Below, piece after piece: positions 28,748 to 37,293 of a DNA stretch of 64,000 nucleotides. A program made the translations under genes and the position numbers. Every line of letters begins with the position of its first letter. Within the stretch, counting starts at the first letter, position 1. Source of the DNA: a virus; IMG/VR virus record IMGVR_UViG_3300032334_000335, positions 1 through 64,000 of that record, one strand, 5' to 3'. The notes below the pieces were generated by a model. The model saw nothing but the letters and a program-made list of their open reading frames with translations. It did not search any database and was not told the DNA's origin.

Positions 28748-29730
28748 ACTATATTTTAGTAGATACAGCAAATACCTTTTTCCGTGCTCGGCACGTTATC
28801 AACGGTGACGCTGATATCAAACTAGGAATGGCTTTTCATATTACACTTAATAGTGTAAAGAAAGCATGGCAAGACTTTAACGGCAGTCACGTTATCTTCT
28901 GTTTAGAAGGTCGTAGCTGGCGCAAGGACTTTTATGCTCCTTACAAAGCGCAACGTGCAGAAGCTCGTGCTGCTCATACAGAACGTGAAGCAGAAGAAGA
29001 AAAAGTCTTTTGGGAAGCCTTTGACACATTCAAAGAGTTTATTACAGAAAAGACTAACTGTACAGTTATGCAGAATCCACGCTTAGAAGCTGACGATCTT
29101 ATTGCTGGCTGGATTCAGAGTCATCCAAACGATAATCATATTATCATTTCGACAGACACAGATTTTGTACAACTTATTGCACCTAACGTCAAACAGTACA
29201 ACGGTGTTATGGAAACAACTATTACACACGAAGGTATCTTTGATGCAAAAGGCAAAAGAGTCATTGATAAGAAAACGCAAGAGCCCAAAGCAATCCCAGA
29301 TCCAGAATGGCTCTTGTTCGAAAAGTGTATGCGTGGTGATACCAGTGATAATGTCTTCTCAGCGTATCCGGGTGTGCGTACTAAAGGCACAAGCAAAAAA
29401 GTGGGTCTTACTGAAGCGTTCGAAGATCGTAAAAGCCGCGGATATGCGTGGAACAATCTCATGTTACAGAGATGGGTTGACCATAATGGCGTCGAACACA
29501 GAGTGTTAGAAGATTACGAACGCAACCGTCGACTTATTGATTTGAGTCATCAGCCAGAAGATATTAAAACGATCATTGCCGAGACCATTGCGACAGCAAC
29601 AGGTGCTAATAAAAATATCAGCCAAGTTGGCATTCGACTTATTAAGTTCTGTAACTTATACGATCTTAAGAAGATTGCCGACCAGGCACAGGCATATGCC
29701 GAACCATTAAATGCGAGGTACACCGTATGA
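28744..29730 (+). CDS. rnh: 5'-3' exonuclease, T4 RNase H/FEN type
   Basis: 328 aa; T4 RNase H has 305. FEN acidic-centre residues are visible: VDTAN (Asp7), EADDLIAGW (about 118-126), STDTDF (about 137-142) and RGDTSDN (about 198-204). A helical-arch region with Arg and Lys (SWRKDFYAPYKAQR) lies between the first two. It should remove RNA primers from lagging-strand fragments in replication with gp43 and gp45. ATGA overlaps with both neighbours. Confidence 0.88.
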   Translation: MNYILVDTANTFFRARHVINGDADIKLGMAFHITLNSVKKAWQDFNGSHVIFCLEGRSWRKDFYAPYKAQRAEARAAHTEREAEEEKVFWEAFDTFKEFITEKTNCTVMQNPRLEADDLIAGWIQSHPNDNHIIISTDTDFVQLIAPNVKQYNGVMETTITHEGIFDAKGKRVIDKKTQEPKAIPDPEWLLFEKCMRGDTSDNVFSAYPGVRTKGTSKKVGLTEAFEDRKSRGYAWNNLMLQRWVDHNGVEHRVLEDYERNRRLIDLSHQPEDIKTIIAETIATATGANKNISQVGIRLIKFCNLYDLKKIADQAQAYAEPLNARYTV

Positions 29731-30203
29731 CAGAACTACATGCTAAACCAATCATCGATAACAAGTTTTGGATCGTCGAGAAAGATGGAGAAAAGTTTGC
29801 CACACTACGAAAGAATGATGACAATCGTTTTGTAATGAGCAATGAGCTCGGTGTTAAGATTTATGAGACAAAAGAAAAACTAACACGAGAGTTTGGTAAA
29901 AACTTTTTTGTAGTGAAGATTGTTAAAGAAGCAGATAACTCAGAGCCGAATGAAGTCCATGGATATCCTACAAGTACCTTGCCACACAACTCAATGTATG
30001 ACGTGCAAAGAAAACTGCCCCTGTTTACAAAAAGTGGAGACAGTAAAAGTCTGTACTGCGCCGGATATTATGTTATCCGATTTGATAAAGGCTGGGTTAA
30101 ATCCTTTTGTCCTAAGTTAATCACTTTGCAGAGATATGACTATAAAGGTCCGTTTAAGACTGATATAGAAATGAAACAGGTGCTATCAAATGTCTCAAAA
30201 TAA
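29727..30203 (+). CDS. conserved T4-like hypothetical protein
   Basis: 158 aa. The segment HGYPTSTLPHNSMYDVQRKLPLFTKS followed by KSLYCAGYYVIRFDKGWVKSFCPKLITLQRY resembles a protein conserved in marine T4-like phages; two Cys are present. Function unknown. Linked by short overlaps to the nuclease before and the coiled-coil gene after. Confidence 0.7.
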   Translation: MTELHAKPIIDNKFWIVEKDGEKFATLRKNDDNRFVMSNELGVKIYETKEKLTREFGKNFFVVKIVKEADNSEPNEVHGYPTSTLPHNSMYDVQRKLPLFTKSGDSKSLYCAGYYVIRFDKGWVKSFCPKLITLQRYDYKGPFKTDIEMKQVLSNVSK

Positions 30204-30441
30204 CTTTCCTGTAACATTACCAACTATTGAAAAGCTAATACAACGTATAGCATCAGCTGAAAAAACGCAACAGAAAGACATTCGTATTTCAATACAAGAA
30301 GCACGTGAGTTAACTTCTGAACTAGCTGTATTAACTTCAAAATTAGGCAAAACAGTTACTGATATACACCAAATGCTAGCCGAAATACGCGAATCAACTA
30401 CAAATATTGATGTAAAATTCGACGGCGGCGGCTTCAATTAG
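30190..30441 (+). CDS. coiled-coil small protein
   Basis: 83 aa, mostly a long amphipathic helix (residues 15-70) ending in FDGGGFN. Overlaps the preceding gene by 14 bases. Likely oligomeric; possibly structural. Not recognised. Confidence 0.6.
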   Translation: MSQNNFPVTLPTIEKLIQRIASAEKTQQKDIRISIQEARELTSELAVLTSKLGKTVTDIHQMLAEIRESTTNIDVKFDGGGFN

Positions 30442-30442
30442 A

Positions 30443-30450
30443 TATAAATA
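30443..30450 (+). promoter_or_regulatory. late promoter, perfect TATAAATA
   Basis: Exact T4 late consensus. The expected start (about 30456) lies inside the 5' arm of the hairpin that hides the next ribosome-binding site. Confidence 0.7.
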
Positions 30451-30480
30451 TATACGTGGTTAATTAGGAACACGTATATA
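30449..30480 (+). promoter_or_regulatory. RBS-sequestering hairpin with late promoter at its 5' edge
   Basis: A perfect 10-bp inverted repeat: TATATACGTG (30449-30458) with CACGTATATA (30471-30480), loop of 12 bases containing TAGGAA, the ribosome-binding site, and with the A of the start codon in the 3' arm. Transcripts reading in from upstream would fold and hide the start. Late transcripts begun at about 30456 lack most of the 5' arm and stay open. Confidence 0.7.
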
Positions 30481-30764
30481 TGAGCAGACCAAAACCTACA
30501 ATATTGCTAGAACACGCTAACAAGGAAACTTTTAAAATAGAGCAGATCCTTGATAGTGAAGCCATCTGGGCAGTATTTTACAAAGAACAACCATTTAACT
30601 TAAAGAGTGGTAGTTTGGTTGCCAGCTATCCCGGACCTAAATATAAGAAGGTATCATTTAGCAATCCCGGTCATGCGCACAACTTAGCTAAGAAGTTGAA
30701 TAGATTATTTAAGACAAAAGATTTCGCCGTTTATAAACTCACGCAAGGTGAGAAGGTAGAATAA
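30480..30764 (+). CDS. conserved T4-like small protein under hairpin control
   Basis: 94 aa starting MSRPKPTILLEHANKETFK; the middle SYPGPKYKKVSFSNPGHAHNLAKKLN resembles a protein conserved in marine T4-like phages. Basic, with no catalytic motif. Its ribosome-binding site sits in the loop of a 10-bp hairpin, with a perfect TATAAATA late promoter positioned to bypass it, so it should be made only late. A virion role is inferred from that timing. Confidence 0.7.
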   Translation: MSRPKPTILLEHANKETFKIEQILDSEAIWAVFYKEQPFNLKSGSLVASYPGPKYKKVSFSNPGHAHNLAKKLNRLFKTKDFAVYKLTQGEKVE

Positions 30765-30766
30765 CT

Positions 30767-31168
30767 ATGGATCCCAAGGATGCCTACACTAAGGTGTTCT
30801 TACAGGCAGCAGGCACAAACGCTGATCCAGAGACCATTAAAAAATTTAGAGTAGTATGGTGGTGGAACGTGCGAGCCAAAGAAAAAGGAGGCCTTAGATT
30901 GACAGAACAGGCCTTGCAGTTCTTAGAAGAACATGCTAAAATAAAATCATACAAGATAGATTTCCCCAGCGATTTTTCAATAACTCCACAGGTGTTAGTT
31001 TGGTTAGACAACTTTATCGATTCACCTTTCTATATAACAAAGAAACACATAATAGTGTTAAAAGAACGTGCAGCATTTGAACTATATCTATTCTCCGGCG
31101 ATATTAGAAAGATGGGGCATAACAAAGCTCTAGCCAAAAGATTAAGCCAAGAATCAGTCCCCGAATAA
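30767..31168 (+). CDS. conserved T4-like hypothetical protein
   Basis: 133 aa. Resembles a conserved marine T4-like protein (VVWWWNVRAKEKGGLRLTEQ, then LDNFIDSPFYITKKHIIVL). Basic and helical. Two bases after the preceding stop, so probably on the same late transcript. Function unknown. Confidence 0.7.
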   Translation: MDPKDAYTKVFLQAAGTNADPETIKKFRVVWWWNVRAKEKGGLRLTEQALQFLEEHAKIKSYKIDFPSDFSITPQVLVWLDNFIDSPFYITKKHIIVLKERAAFELYLFSGDIRKMGHNKALAKRLSQESVPE

Positions 31169-31176
31169 TAGTAGTA

Positions 31177-31184
31177 TATAAATA
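31177..31184 (+). promoter_or_regulatory. late promoter, perfect TATAAATA
   Basis: Exact T4 late consensus, 8 bases before the ATG at 31193. The predicted start near 31190 leaves a leader of about 3 bases and no ribosome-binding site. Confidence 0.65.
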
Positions 31185-31192
31185 TTTTTATC

Positions 31193-31465
31193 ATGTTTGA
31201 TCTAAACCCAATGGATGTGTTAAAACAACGGAAAGTAAAAATACTTCCTCCACACTTCGCGAAAATCAAGATATCCGACGGAGAACTCTTCGAAGGAAAT
31301 ATTGAACAATGGATTAAGTCGAAGTTAAAAGGAAGATTTGCTATCTGCGGTAGCCCATCTATTAACAAAGAAGGCACTCTCGAATCAACCACTTTTGTGG
31401 CCTTCGAGGATCATCAAGAGCTAACATACTTTATGTTGGCATGTCCACATTTAAGGAGAAACTAA
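31193..31465 (+). CDS. small hypothetical late protein
   Basis: 90 aa. Starts directly after a perfect late promoter with no Shine-Dalgarno. Beta-alpha pattern (RKVKILPPHFAKIKISDGELFEGN), two Cys. Not recognised. Followed after 1 base by the next gene. Confidence 0.65.
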   Translation: MFDLNPMDVLKQRKVKILPPHFAKIKISDGELFEGNIEQWIKSKLKGRFAICGSPSINKEGTLESTTFVAFEDHQELTYFMLACPHLRRN

Positions 31466-31466
31466 A

Positions 31467-31691
31467 ATGGCAGAAGAAAACAAAGTTGAAGAACAGCAAC
31501 CAGCGGCAGCTCCGGCAGCAGCTCCAGCTGAGGAACCTGGTTTAAATATCAGTGACCTAATGGCATTAAAGAGCATTGTAGAAGTAGCGTCACAACGAGG
31601 AGCGTTCAAAGCAAATGAACTAGAAGCAGTTGGTAAAACTTTCAACAAGTTAACTACATTCTTAGAGTCAGTTGCTAAAAAGGAGGCTTAA
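31467..31691 (+). CDS. conserved T4-like small protein
   Basis: 74 aa. An Ala/Pro/Glu-rich disordered N-terminus is followed by a helix pair (DLMALKSIVEVASQRGAFKANELEAVGKTFNKL) that resembles a conserved marine T4-like phage protein. AAGGAG precedes the ATG. Function unknown; often near structural genes. Confidence 0.7.
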   Translation: MAEENKVEEQQPAAAPAAAPAEEPGLNISDLMALKSIVEVASQRGAFKANELEAVGKTFNKLTTFLESVAKKEA

Positions 31692-31692
31692 T

Positions 31693-32358
31693 ATGAGAAG
31701 CCTAAAACACGTAGGACGTATGCAGAAGAATGATGCCAAAGTATTGGTAGCATTCCGCACACTGCCGGGTGAATCAAATACAGCATTGGTTATTCCAGTT
31801 TCGCAGCTCAATGACGAATATCATAACGATATCATGAAACTGGTCGAAACTGACCAAGCACAAGAAGTGTTTGAGTTCGGTGAAATCTTGTTTACTAGAT
31901 CTTTCACTGACGGTCGCCCAATGTTAAGAGCATTACAAGCAGACGGAATTATGCAGAAGGTTCCAACTGACTCTGTGTTGATGACTCCAACTCCTAATGA
32001 CACTATCCAGCTTCATCAGTTGAATACATTAATCGCCGAACAACGTAACTGTGCTGTTGACGATCTATGTACTTTTGTTTCTGGTGCTCCAAAACAAAAC
32101 TCATCTGAAGTTGAAGATATTGTACAGGTAAAAGATCTAGGTAGAGATATTGGTGAACCAAAACCTCTAAACGAATCGAAGCCTGCTCCTCTTAAGGCAG
32201 CAGAAAATTCAGTTCTTTCGGATACAGACATTGCTAAATCATATCGCAGTCAAGCTGATGCTATGTATAAAGAAGCAGCAAGACTACGTAAGCAAGCAGA
32301 TGAATTAGATCCGCCAAAGAAAAAAGCAACTAAATCTACAGAAGAACTAAGTGCCTAA
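31693..32358 (+). CDS. conserved T4-like protein, possible structural
   Basis: 221 aa from the ATG at 31693, after AAGGAGG. Begins MRSLKHVGRMQKNDAKVLVAFRTLPGESN, a start that resembles a conserved marine T4-like protein. A folded N-terminal domain of about 120 residues is followed by an acidic linker and a C-terminal helix (SQADAMYKEAARLRKQADEL). Function unknown. Overlaps the next gene by 8 bases. Confidence 0.7.
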   Translation: MRSLKHVGRMQKNDAKVLVAFRTLPGESNTALVIPVSQLNDEYHNDIMKLVETDQAQEVFEFGEILFTRSFTDGRPMLRALQADGIMQKVPTDSVLMTPTPNDTIQLHQLNTLIAEQRNCAVDDLCTFVSGAPKQNSSEVEDIVQVKDLGRDIGEPKPLNESKPAPLKAAENSVLSDTDIAKSYRSQADAMYKEAARLRKQADELDPPKKKATKSTEELSA

Positions 32359-32656
32359 TCCGTTATTTAAACCGCCGCGGCATTTAGTAAAAGAGTGGCC
32401 TGAAGTCTTTGAAGATCTATACATGAATACTATGCCGGTAGCATATCTAGTAAACATACATCTAGAGTTTGCTAACGGCAGAGTATGGCAGATCGATGTC
32501 AAAGAACAGTTGAAAGAACATGATGCAGATGAGATTGCCGCAAGATTATTAGATACCCTGCATGAATTTAAAGAAGATATAACTAAGATGGATTTCAAGA
32601 TCGATGTAGACAAACTCAAGACAGATATAAAGAGTTCGTCTAAAAAGATTTTTTAA
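32351..32656 (+). CDS. conserved T4-like small protein
   Basis: 101 aa from a GTG at 32351 (overlaps the preceding stop). The RHLVKEWPEVFEDLYMNTMPVAYLV start and VWQIDVKEQL resemble a conserved marine T4-like protein. Acidic helical C-terminus. Last gene of the long plus-strand run; its stop overlaps tail to tail with the minus-strand gene by 4 bases. Function unknown. Confidence 0.7.
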   Translation: MPNPLFKPPRHLVKEWPEVFEDLYMNTMPVAYLVNIHLEFANGRVWQIDVKEQLKEHDADEIAARLLDTLHEFKEDITKMDFKIDVDKLKTDIKSSSKKIF

Positions 32657-33435
32657 TTTATTAGAGTATATCTATCAATATGTTCAAGCAAAGTATTTGC
32701 TAGATTTTCCTGATCCAGTGGTAACGTATGATACCCTGGATCTTTAAATTTGATAGGATTTCTTTTGTTGTAGGCTTTTATATTTTTTTGACAAGCATTC
32801 CACCATTGTTGTTTTTCAACAGTGGTATTTTTTTCATTTAACCAAGAACATTTATCTTTTATTTTTAAATCATCTAATATAAGAAGATATGGTATTTTTG
32901 ATTCTTCTAACTTATGTAACATAGCATAGACACACCAGGTGTCTATTTTTAATTTCCAGTTATGGTCATACAAGTTTGCAAAATACAGTTTTACGTTCTT
33001 TTTTATTGTTGATAGGTTTGGAACTGTATCTTCGTATTGAGTATACGGATAATCGGGTAACATTGATTGAATGGTATCCGATATCATTTTTGGATCTTTA
33101 TTCTTTTCAGGATCAAAAGAACTTATCGACTGCTGATGTTTATAAAGTATGTTATCTAATGTGACATCAGATTCGTGCCCGTACAAGGTTGAACCGATAG
33201 GATTTATAGGTATTTCTAATCTATCAATCAGGGTGGTGTTTACTATAATAAAATCTGCATTTTTCTCAATGGCATGTTCGAGTTGCACACATATACCTCC
33301 ATTGCTCATTCCGCCACGGGATAGTATCGTTAAATCATATCCTATCTTGGTTGAGAGTATTTCAGAAAAATGTTGTCCTGGAGTTTCGGGGCTCGGTGTC
33401 ATGAAGCTGTCACCGCAGATATATAGTTTTTTCAT
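32653..33435 (-). CDS. SGNH/GDSL-like hydrolase
   Basis: 260 aa. GDSFM near residue 8 holds the nucleophile Ser, a Gly in SRGGMSNGG and an Asn in VNTT may form the oxyanion hole, and DPGYHTLP near residue 232 could give the Asp-His pair. SGNH enzymes are esterases that often remove acetyl or acyl groups from glycans. It is read from a perfect late promoter 7 bases before the ATG. A second SGNH gene lies at 36438. Confidence 0.75.
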   Translation of the reverse strand: MKKLYICGDSFMTPSPETPGQHFSEILSTKIGYDLTILSRGGMSNGGICVQLEHAIEKNADFIIVNTTLIDRLEIPINPIGSTLYGHESDVTLDNILYKHQQSISSFDPEKNKDPKMISDTIQSMLPDYPYTQYEDTVPNLSTIKKNVKLYFANLYDHNWKLKIDTWCVYAMLHKLEESKIPYLLILDDLKIKDKCSWLNEKNTTVEKQQWWNACQKNIKAYNKRNPIKFKDPGYHTLPLDQENLANTLLEHIDRYTLIN

Positions 33436-33442
33436 CGTGAAA

Positions 33443-33450
33443 TATTTATA
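33443..33450 (-). promoter_or_regulatory. late promoter, perfect TATAAATA
   Basis: On the minus strand it reads TATAAATA, 7 bases before the ATG at 33435. It sits in an inverted repeat (AATATTTA at 33441-33448 with TAAATATT at 33455-33462) whose other arm gives TTAAATA toward the divergent plus-strand gene. Confidence 0.65.
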
Positions 33451-33476
33451 TGGTTAAATATTCCAAAGGATAGTTA

Positions 33477-34421
33477 ATGAATCTAGTAACAGTTACATAT
33501 TTTGCCGATCTTCGAAACATGCTAGTTCAAGCTGAAAGCATCAATAGATTTGCATTAGGAGTAACACACTGGGTAGTTATTTGTAGCACATCTAACAATA
33601 TGGCTAGATGGCGGCGACTACTAGAGCCATATTATCAAGGATCAAATCGATTAAAATTAATTCGAGCACCATCTGAGTTAATGACTGCGAAATCTGGATA
33701 TATGAATCAACAGTTACTGAAACTATGGATTGCAGGGTCTATTCAAGATGACTATCTTATCCTAGACTCTAAGAACTTTTTTATACAGCCAACGGATTCC
33801 TCAGTGTACGAAAACTATATAGCTACTAACGGATGGGGCTATGATATATCGGATGAGACATTTCCTGGTACAATATATAAAACTTGTGCTATAGAATCTA
33901 GTCGCTATTTAGGAAATACAACAACTAGATTTGTCATACCCGGAATCGGTACCCCATATAAAATAAGTTGGAAAAACATGCAGAAACTTATAGAAAAATT
34001 TCAAAGTATTGATTTAGCTATGCTATGGGTTAAATCTGTTATTGAGAAGGGCAAAAGATTTCAACCAGGACGTGCAGATGTATTTTCAGAGTTTGTATTT
34101 TATGCTCAACTAATGGATGACGATGAAGTTGATATTCTCAAAAACACAGTTCTTGAAAGAATAGATACAAATAGAACTGTATGGGATCAAGGAACATTTA
34201 TTAACTATCTTGCACACAATAGACTCTCTTCAAAGAAAAAAAGACCGGTGACAGCGTTACTAGAATGTTTTACAAAAAAGCAAGTGCATACCGTTGCATT
34301 TCACCGAAGGTGGTTTTATGATCACCCAGAGTATTTGCCAGACATTAACAAATGGCTGTCTGAACAGGGGATAAACACTAAACTAAAAATCGGCAGAAGC
34401 TATAATGCACCGTGGGTTTAA
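33477..34421 (+). CDS. glycosyltransferase-like protein (DUF6492 type)
   Basis: 314 aa, the only plus-strand gene in the right half. DDYLILDSKNFFIQP near residue 95 resembles the metal-binding acidic motif of GT-A-like DUF6492 proteins. A late region FHRRWFYDHPEY fits the acceptor end. Likely a glycosyltransferase of unknown sugar. AAAGGA precedes the ATG and a GTTAAATA octamer at 33453-33460 may be its late promoter. It ends overlapping the convergent minus gene by 4 bases. Confidence 0.65.
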   Translation: MNLVTVTYFADLRNMLVQAESINRFALGVTHWVVICSTSNNMARWRRLLEPYYQGSNRLKLIRAPSELMTAKSGYMNQQLLKLWIAGSIQDDYLILDSKNFFIQPTDSSVYENYIATNGWGYDISDETFPGTIYKTCAIESSRYLGNTTTRFVIPGIGTPYKISWKNMQKLIEKFQSIDLAMLWVKSVIEKGKRFQPGRADVFSEFVFYAQLMDDDEVDILKNTVLERIDTNRTVWDQGTFINYLAHNRLSSKKKRPVTALLECFTKKQVHTVAFHRRWFYDHPEYLPDINKWLSEQGINTKLKIGRSYNAPWV

Positions 34422-35782
34422 TTGACTACCCATTTTCCTGTTATGTCACAGCCATACATCAGTGAATCAGGATATTGTGTTTTTACTGTAGATATAAAAT
34501 CTCGATATTTTTCATCTGCTTCTTCACGTGTAAACATAACCATAGTAAAATCTGTGGCAAATATATTACTGTAATAAAAAAGTGGTCGTGTTGTTGTGAC
34601 ATTTGATAACACCGATGTTAGATCATTGTTGTCAAAGAGATTGCATTTTATAAACTCAGCTTTAGAAGATCTAAATATATTCCATAGTTTCTTAAATTTT
34701 TCTTCGCCGCCGAAATCTCTGAATAACAATAACTGGTTTTCTTCAACAGACGAGTTTATATATTTGTATTTCTTTTTAAGTTCTAGAGGTTTATTTTTAA
34801 TGTAGGAAGGAAAGTCGTTACCATCCCAATTTTCTTTTAAATCTTTAATCCAATCAAGAGACTCTTCACTGTAATCATAAAATACAAATTTAACATCGTC
34901 GTTGTAGTTTAATATGTCAAGATATTTAAATCCTGCAGCCGTTCCGACATATGTATCACAATATTTTAATGGAACACTAAATCGATAGTTTTCACTGTTG
35001 TAGATCCAAATAGTTGATTTAGGTGAGAGACTATTCTTTATCCATTTCTTTTGATTGGGGTTTGAAACTAGAGATTCATCTCTATTTAAAAATGCATTAT
35101 ATAGATTTTCGCTTTCGTGCTCTGGATAAATGTACAAACGACAATCTCTCATACGCTGTGTAAAATTATCAATCTGCATTCCGTTAGACAAAGCTGCTTT
35201 AATAAATCCCCAACCTGGATATCTACGAGTCATCATTGATGATCCGTCTGATCCTTTTATCCAATAAGGAGTATATCTGTCGTGGAAGTTTTCCTCTGAT
35301 CGAATATAGTTAGGCAGTTCTTCTGTAGCTGTTTCCCATCCTCCAAACTTCGGAGATCCTAACTTCTTCCATGTATGTACGTTAACTACCATCATCTGAT
35401 TATGTATTTCAATCCACCCTTCTCCTTTTTCACTTTGCCAATCAAGTGTAAAAGCAAGAAGGAAAAAAGAGGGGTTCGATTTGTAATAGTTATTAAGCTC
35501 TTCAAAAAAACTATTTTGTCTGATAAAGTTTCCCACTGATTGTACAATAACGATATCATAGTTATCAGAAGAATCCATGGCATCGTCAATGGTATTAAAA
35601 TATCTAACATCTCCCCGGGTCGTAGATTCTGATAGTCGTTGTGTCATTACAAACGTAATATCGAGAACTTTTTTAAATAACTTAGGGTGTTTATTTCTTA
35701 CTTCTGCTTGATCCACAACAGCATATAAGATCTTTTTAGATCCTAATACTTCTGGGTGTAAATTTACTTTGGTATAGCTCAT
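34418..35782 (-). CDS. hypothetical protein of the radical-SAM/glycan block
   Basis: 454 aa. An N-terminal alpha/beta domain (KKILYAVVDQAEVRNKHPKL, then DNYDIVIVQSVGNFI) and a central YCDTYVGTAAGFKYLD, then VKFVFYDYSEESLDWI, which resembles a SAM-methyltransferase-like Rossmann segment but without a clear GxGxG. Not recognised with confidence. Its ATG overlaps the 2OG-oxygenase gene stop, so the two are coupled. Confidence 0.6.
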   Translation of the reverse strand: MSYTKVNLHPEVLGSKKILYAVVDQAEVRNKHPKLFKKVLDITFVMTQRLSESTTRGDVRYFNTIDDAMDSSDNYDIVIVQSVGNFIRQNSFFEELNNYYKSNPSFFLLAFTLDWQSEKGEGWIEIHNQMMVVNVHTWKKLGSPKFGGWETATEELPNYIRSEENFHDRYTPYWIKGSDGSSMMTRRYPGWGFIKAALSNGMQIDNFTQRMRDCRLYIYPEHESENLYNAFLNRDESLVSNPNQKKWIKNSLSPKSTIWIYNSENYRFSVPLKYCDTYVGTAAGFKYLDILNYNDDVKFVFYDYSEESLDWIKDLKENWDGNDFPSYIKNKPLELKKKYKYINSSVEENQLLLFRDFGGEEKFKKLWNIFRSSKAEFIKCNLFDNNDLTSVLSNVTTTRPLFYYSNIFATDFTMVMFTREEADEKYRDFISTVKTQYPDSLMYGCDITGKWVVN

Positions 35783-36438
35783 AGGTATTGAAAATCCGAT
35801 GCGTAGTGTCCATGTACTATTATATGATATCTAGCTTCATTGCTTTGATTTATCACAATGTGTTCTCTTGCAACATCTAATACCATTCCTTTTCCTGCTT
35901 TAAAAGGAACTATGCCCTTTTCTCTAAAAACAAAATGGCATCCTTCAGGATTATTAATAGCAATGTTTAACGGTCCAAACAATCTTCCTGGCCCATCTGT
36001 GTGCGGCATTATATAACCGCCAGGAGCAAGTCTCATGATCCTAACACGATCAAACTTAGTGTATGGTAATGATTTTAAAAAGTTACAGAGATTAGGAAGT
36101 TGTTCACATACATCTGTCCAGTGATATCCTGCTTCATCTAAACTAGTAAAACCATATTTGGTATAATGTTCGGTCTTGTGCTTGTCTATTCCATGCAGAG
36201 TTAAACTCTGCCATCCTTCATGCCCGTAGCCTTTTTTCTTATCCTGACTTCGATGATTAAAATATAAATCATCAACACCTTGGCATTCTTCTAGAAACAA
36301 AGCATGATCAAAATCAAACTGTACAGGATAAAACATGCATTCGTTATCTTCCTTTGCAGACATAACAGATCCATGAACAGGGTTTTTAAAATCCTTGTTC
36401 TGATTATAAAAATCAATAAGTTCTTGTGGAAACAACAT
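35779..36438 (-). CDS. 2OG-Fe(II) oxygenase, aspartyl/asparaginyl hydroxylase-like
   Basis: 219 aa. Iron ligands are His146 and Asp148 (MPHTDGP) and His193 (REHIVINQ), with Arg203 to hold 2-oxoglutarate. MRLAPGGYIMPHTDG is the pattern of the aspartyl/asparaginyl beta-hydroxylase group. It would hydroxylate a protein side chain or a small substrate. It is in a run with SGNH, radical-SAM and glycosyltransferase genes. Cytoplasmic. Shares the base at 36438 with the upstream SGNH gene. Confidence 0.8.
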   Translation of the reverse strand: MLFPQELIDFYNQNKDFKNPVHGSVMSAKEDNECMFYPVQFDFDHALFLEECQGVDDLYFNHRSQDKKKGYGHEGWQSLTLHGIDKHKTEHYTKYGFTSLDEAGYHWTDVCEQLPNLCNFLKSLPYTKFDRVRIMRLAPGGYIMPHTDGPGRLFGPLNIAINNPEGCHFVFREKGIVPFKAGKGMVLDVAREHIVINQSNEARYHIIVHGHYASDFQYL

Positions 36439-37292
36439 TATTTTAATTTCTCTTCTATATTTGAACTAAAGCCGGCCTTGAACATATCAGACAAGAATCC
36501 TTTTTCTACGTATTCTCGATATTGTTGTTTTGTTACCAACGGTTCAAACATATTGGCTCGAAAAGAATCGTAGTTAAACACAGTTAAGTCTTGTGTCTTT
36601 AATGCATGAAATATAATGTTTGCAAAAATCTGAGCATTTATTTTCGAAAGATGGTTGAATCGGATGTCATACCCTGTATTCTTAACCCAATCATTATAAG
36701 ATTTGAAATTAATAATCTCAGACTCAGACACTTTTCCAAGAAAAAAATCCGGACATAAGAAGTTTGTCGGGCGATCTCCCATTGGTAGTGTTATGTTAAA
36801 GTTACTTTGAGAATATGTTTGAACTACTAAAAACTTAGAGTTAGGATATGCTTGAGCTAGAGATTTAATAGTATGTATATAAGAATAATAGTTAATAGCA
36901 TCTATATGCATATCTCTATTTGTTATATAAAACTCTAGATGTTTTCTGTTTTTAATAAACCAGTTAGCTGCTTCGCCTTCGTACGACTCGATATTATTCC
37001 AAAAATAGCAAGATGTCTCAGGATACATCAACTGTATATTAAAATGTAAACGCCCTGCATTAGTCATAACAAATATTACTACATCGCCATCTACTAATTT
37101 GTTTGTAGATACGTCTTCTACTAGTTTTCTCATAGAATAGGATAAACTGCTACCAGCAACTGCAGAGTTTGACACTGGCATATTTAAAAAGTGGCCAACT
37201 CTTTCCATCCAAGAAACTATTTCCTTGGCGTGTTCGTTGCCTCCATATTGCTGAGATGCAAAACTATCTCCGTAAATCCTAAGGGTGTTCAT
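36438..37292 (-). CDS. SGNH/GDSL-like hydrolase
   Basis: 284 aa. GDSFAS at residues 8-13 (nucleophile Ser), GSSLSY (possible oxyanion Gly), VMTNAGR (Asn) and a C-terminal FNHLS that may carry the catalytic His, with the Asp less clear. Same fold as the gene at 32653. Likely an esterase for a glycan or similar. One base before the radical-SAM gene. Confidence 0.7.
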   Translation of the reverse strand: MNTLRIYGDSFASQQYGGNEHAKEIVSWMERVGHFLNMPVSNSAVAGSSLSYSMRKLVEDVSTNKLVDGDVVIFVMTNAGRLHFNIQLMYPETSCYFWNNIESYEGEAANWFIKNRKHLEFYITNRDMHIDAINYYSYIHTIKSLAQAYPNSKFLVVQTYSQSNFNITLPMGDRPTNFLCPDFFLGKVSESEIINFKSYNDWVKNTGYDIRFNHLSKINAQIFANIIFHALKTQDLTVFNYDSFRANMFEPLVTKQQYREYVEKGFLSDMFKAGFSSNIEEKLK

Positions 37293-37293
37293 G

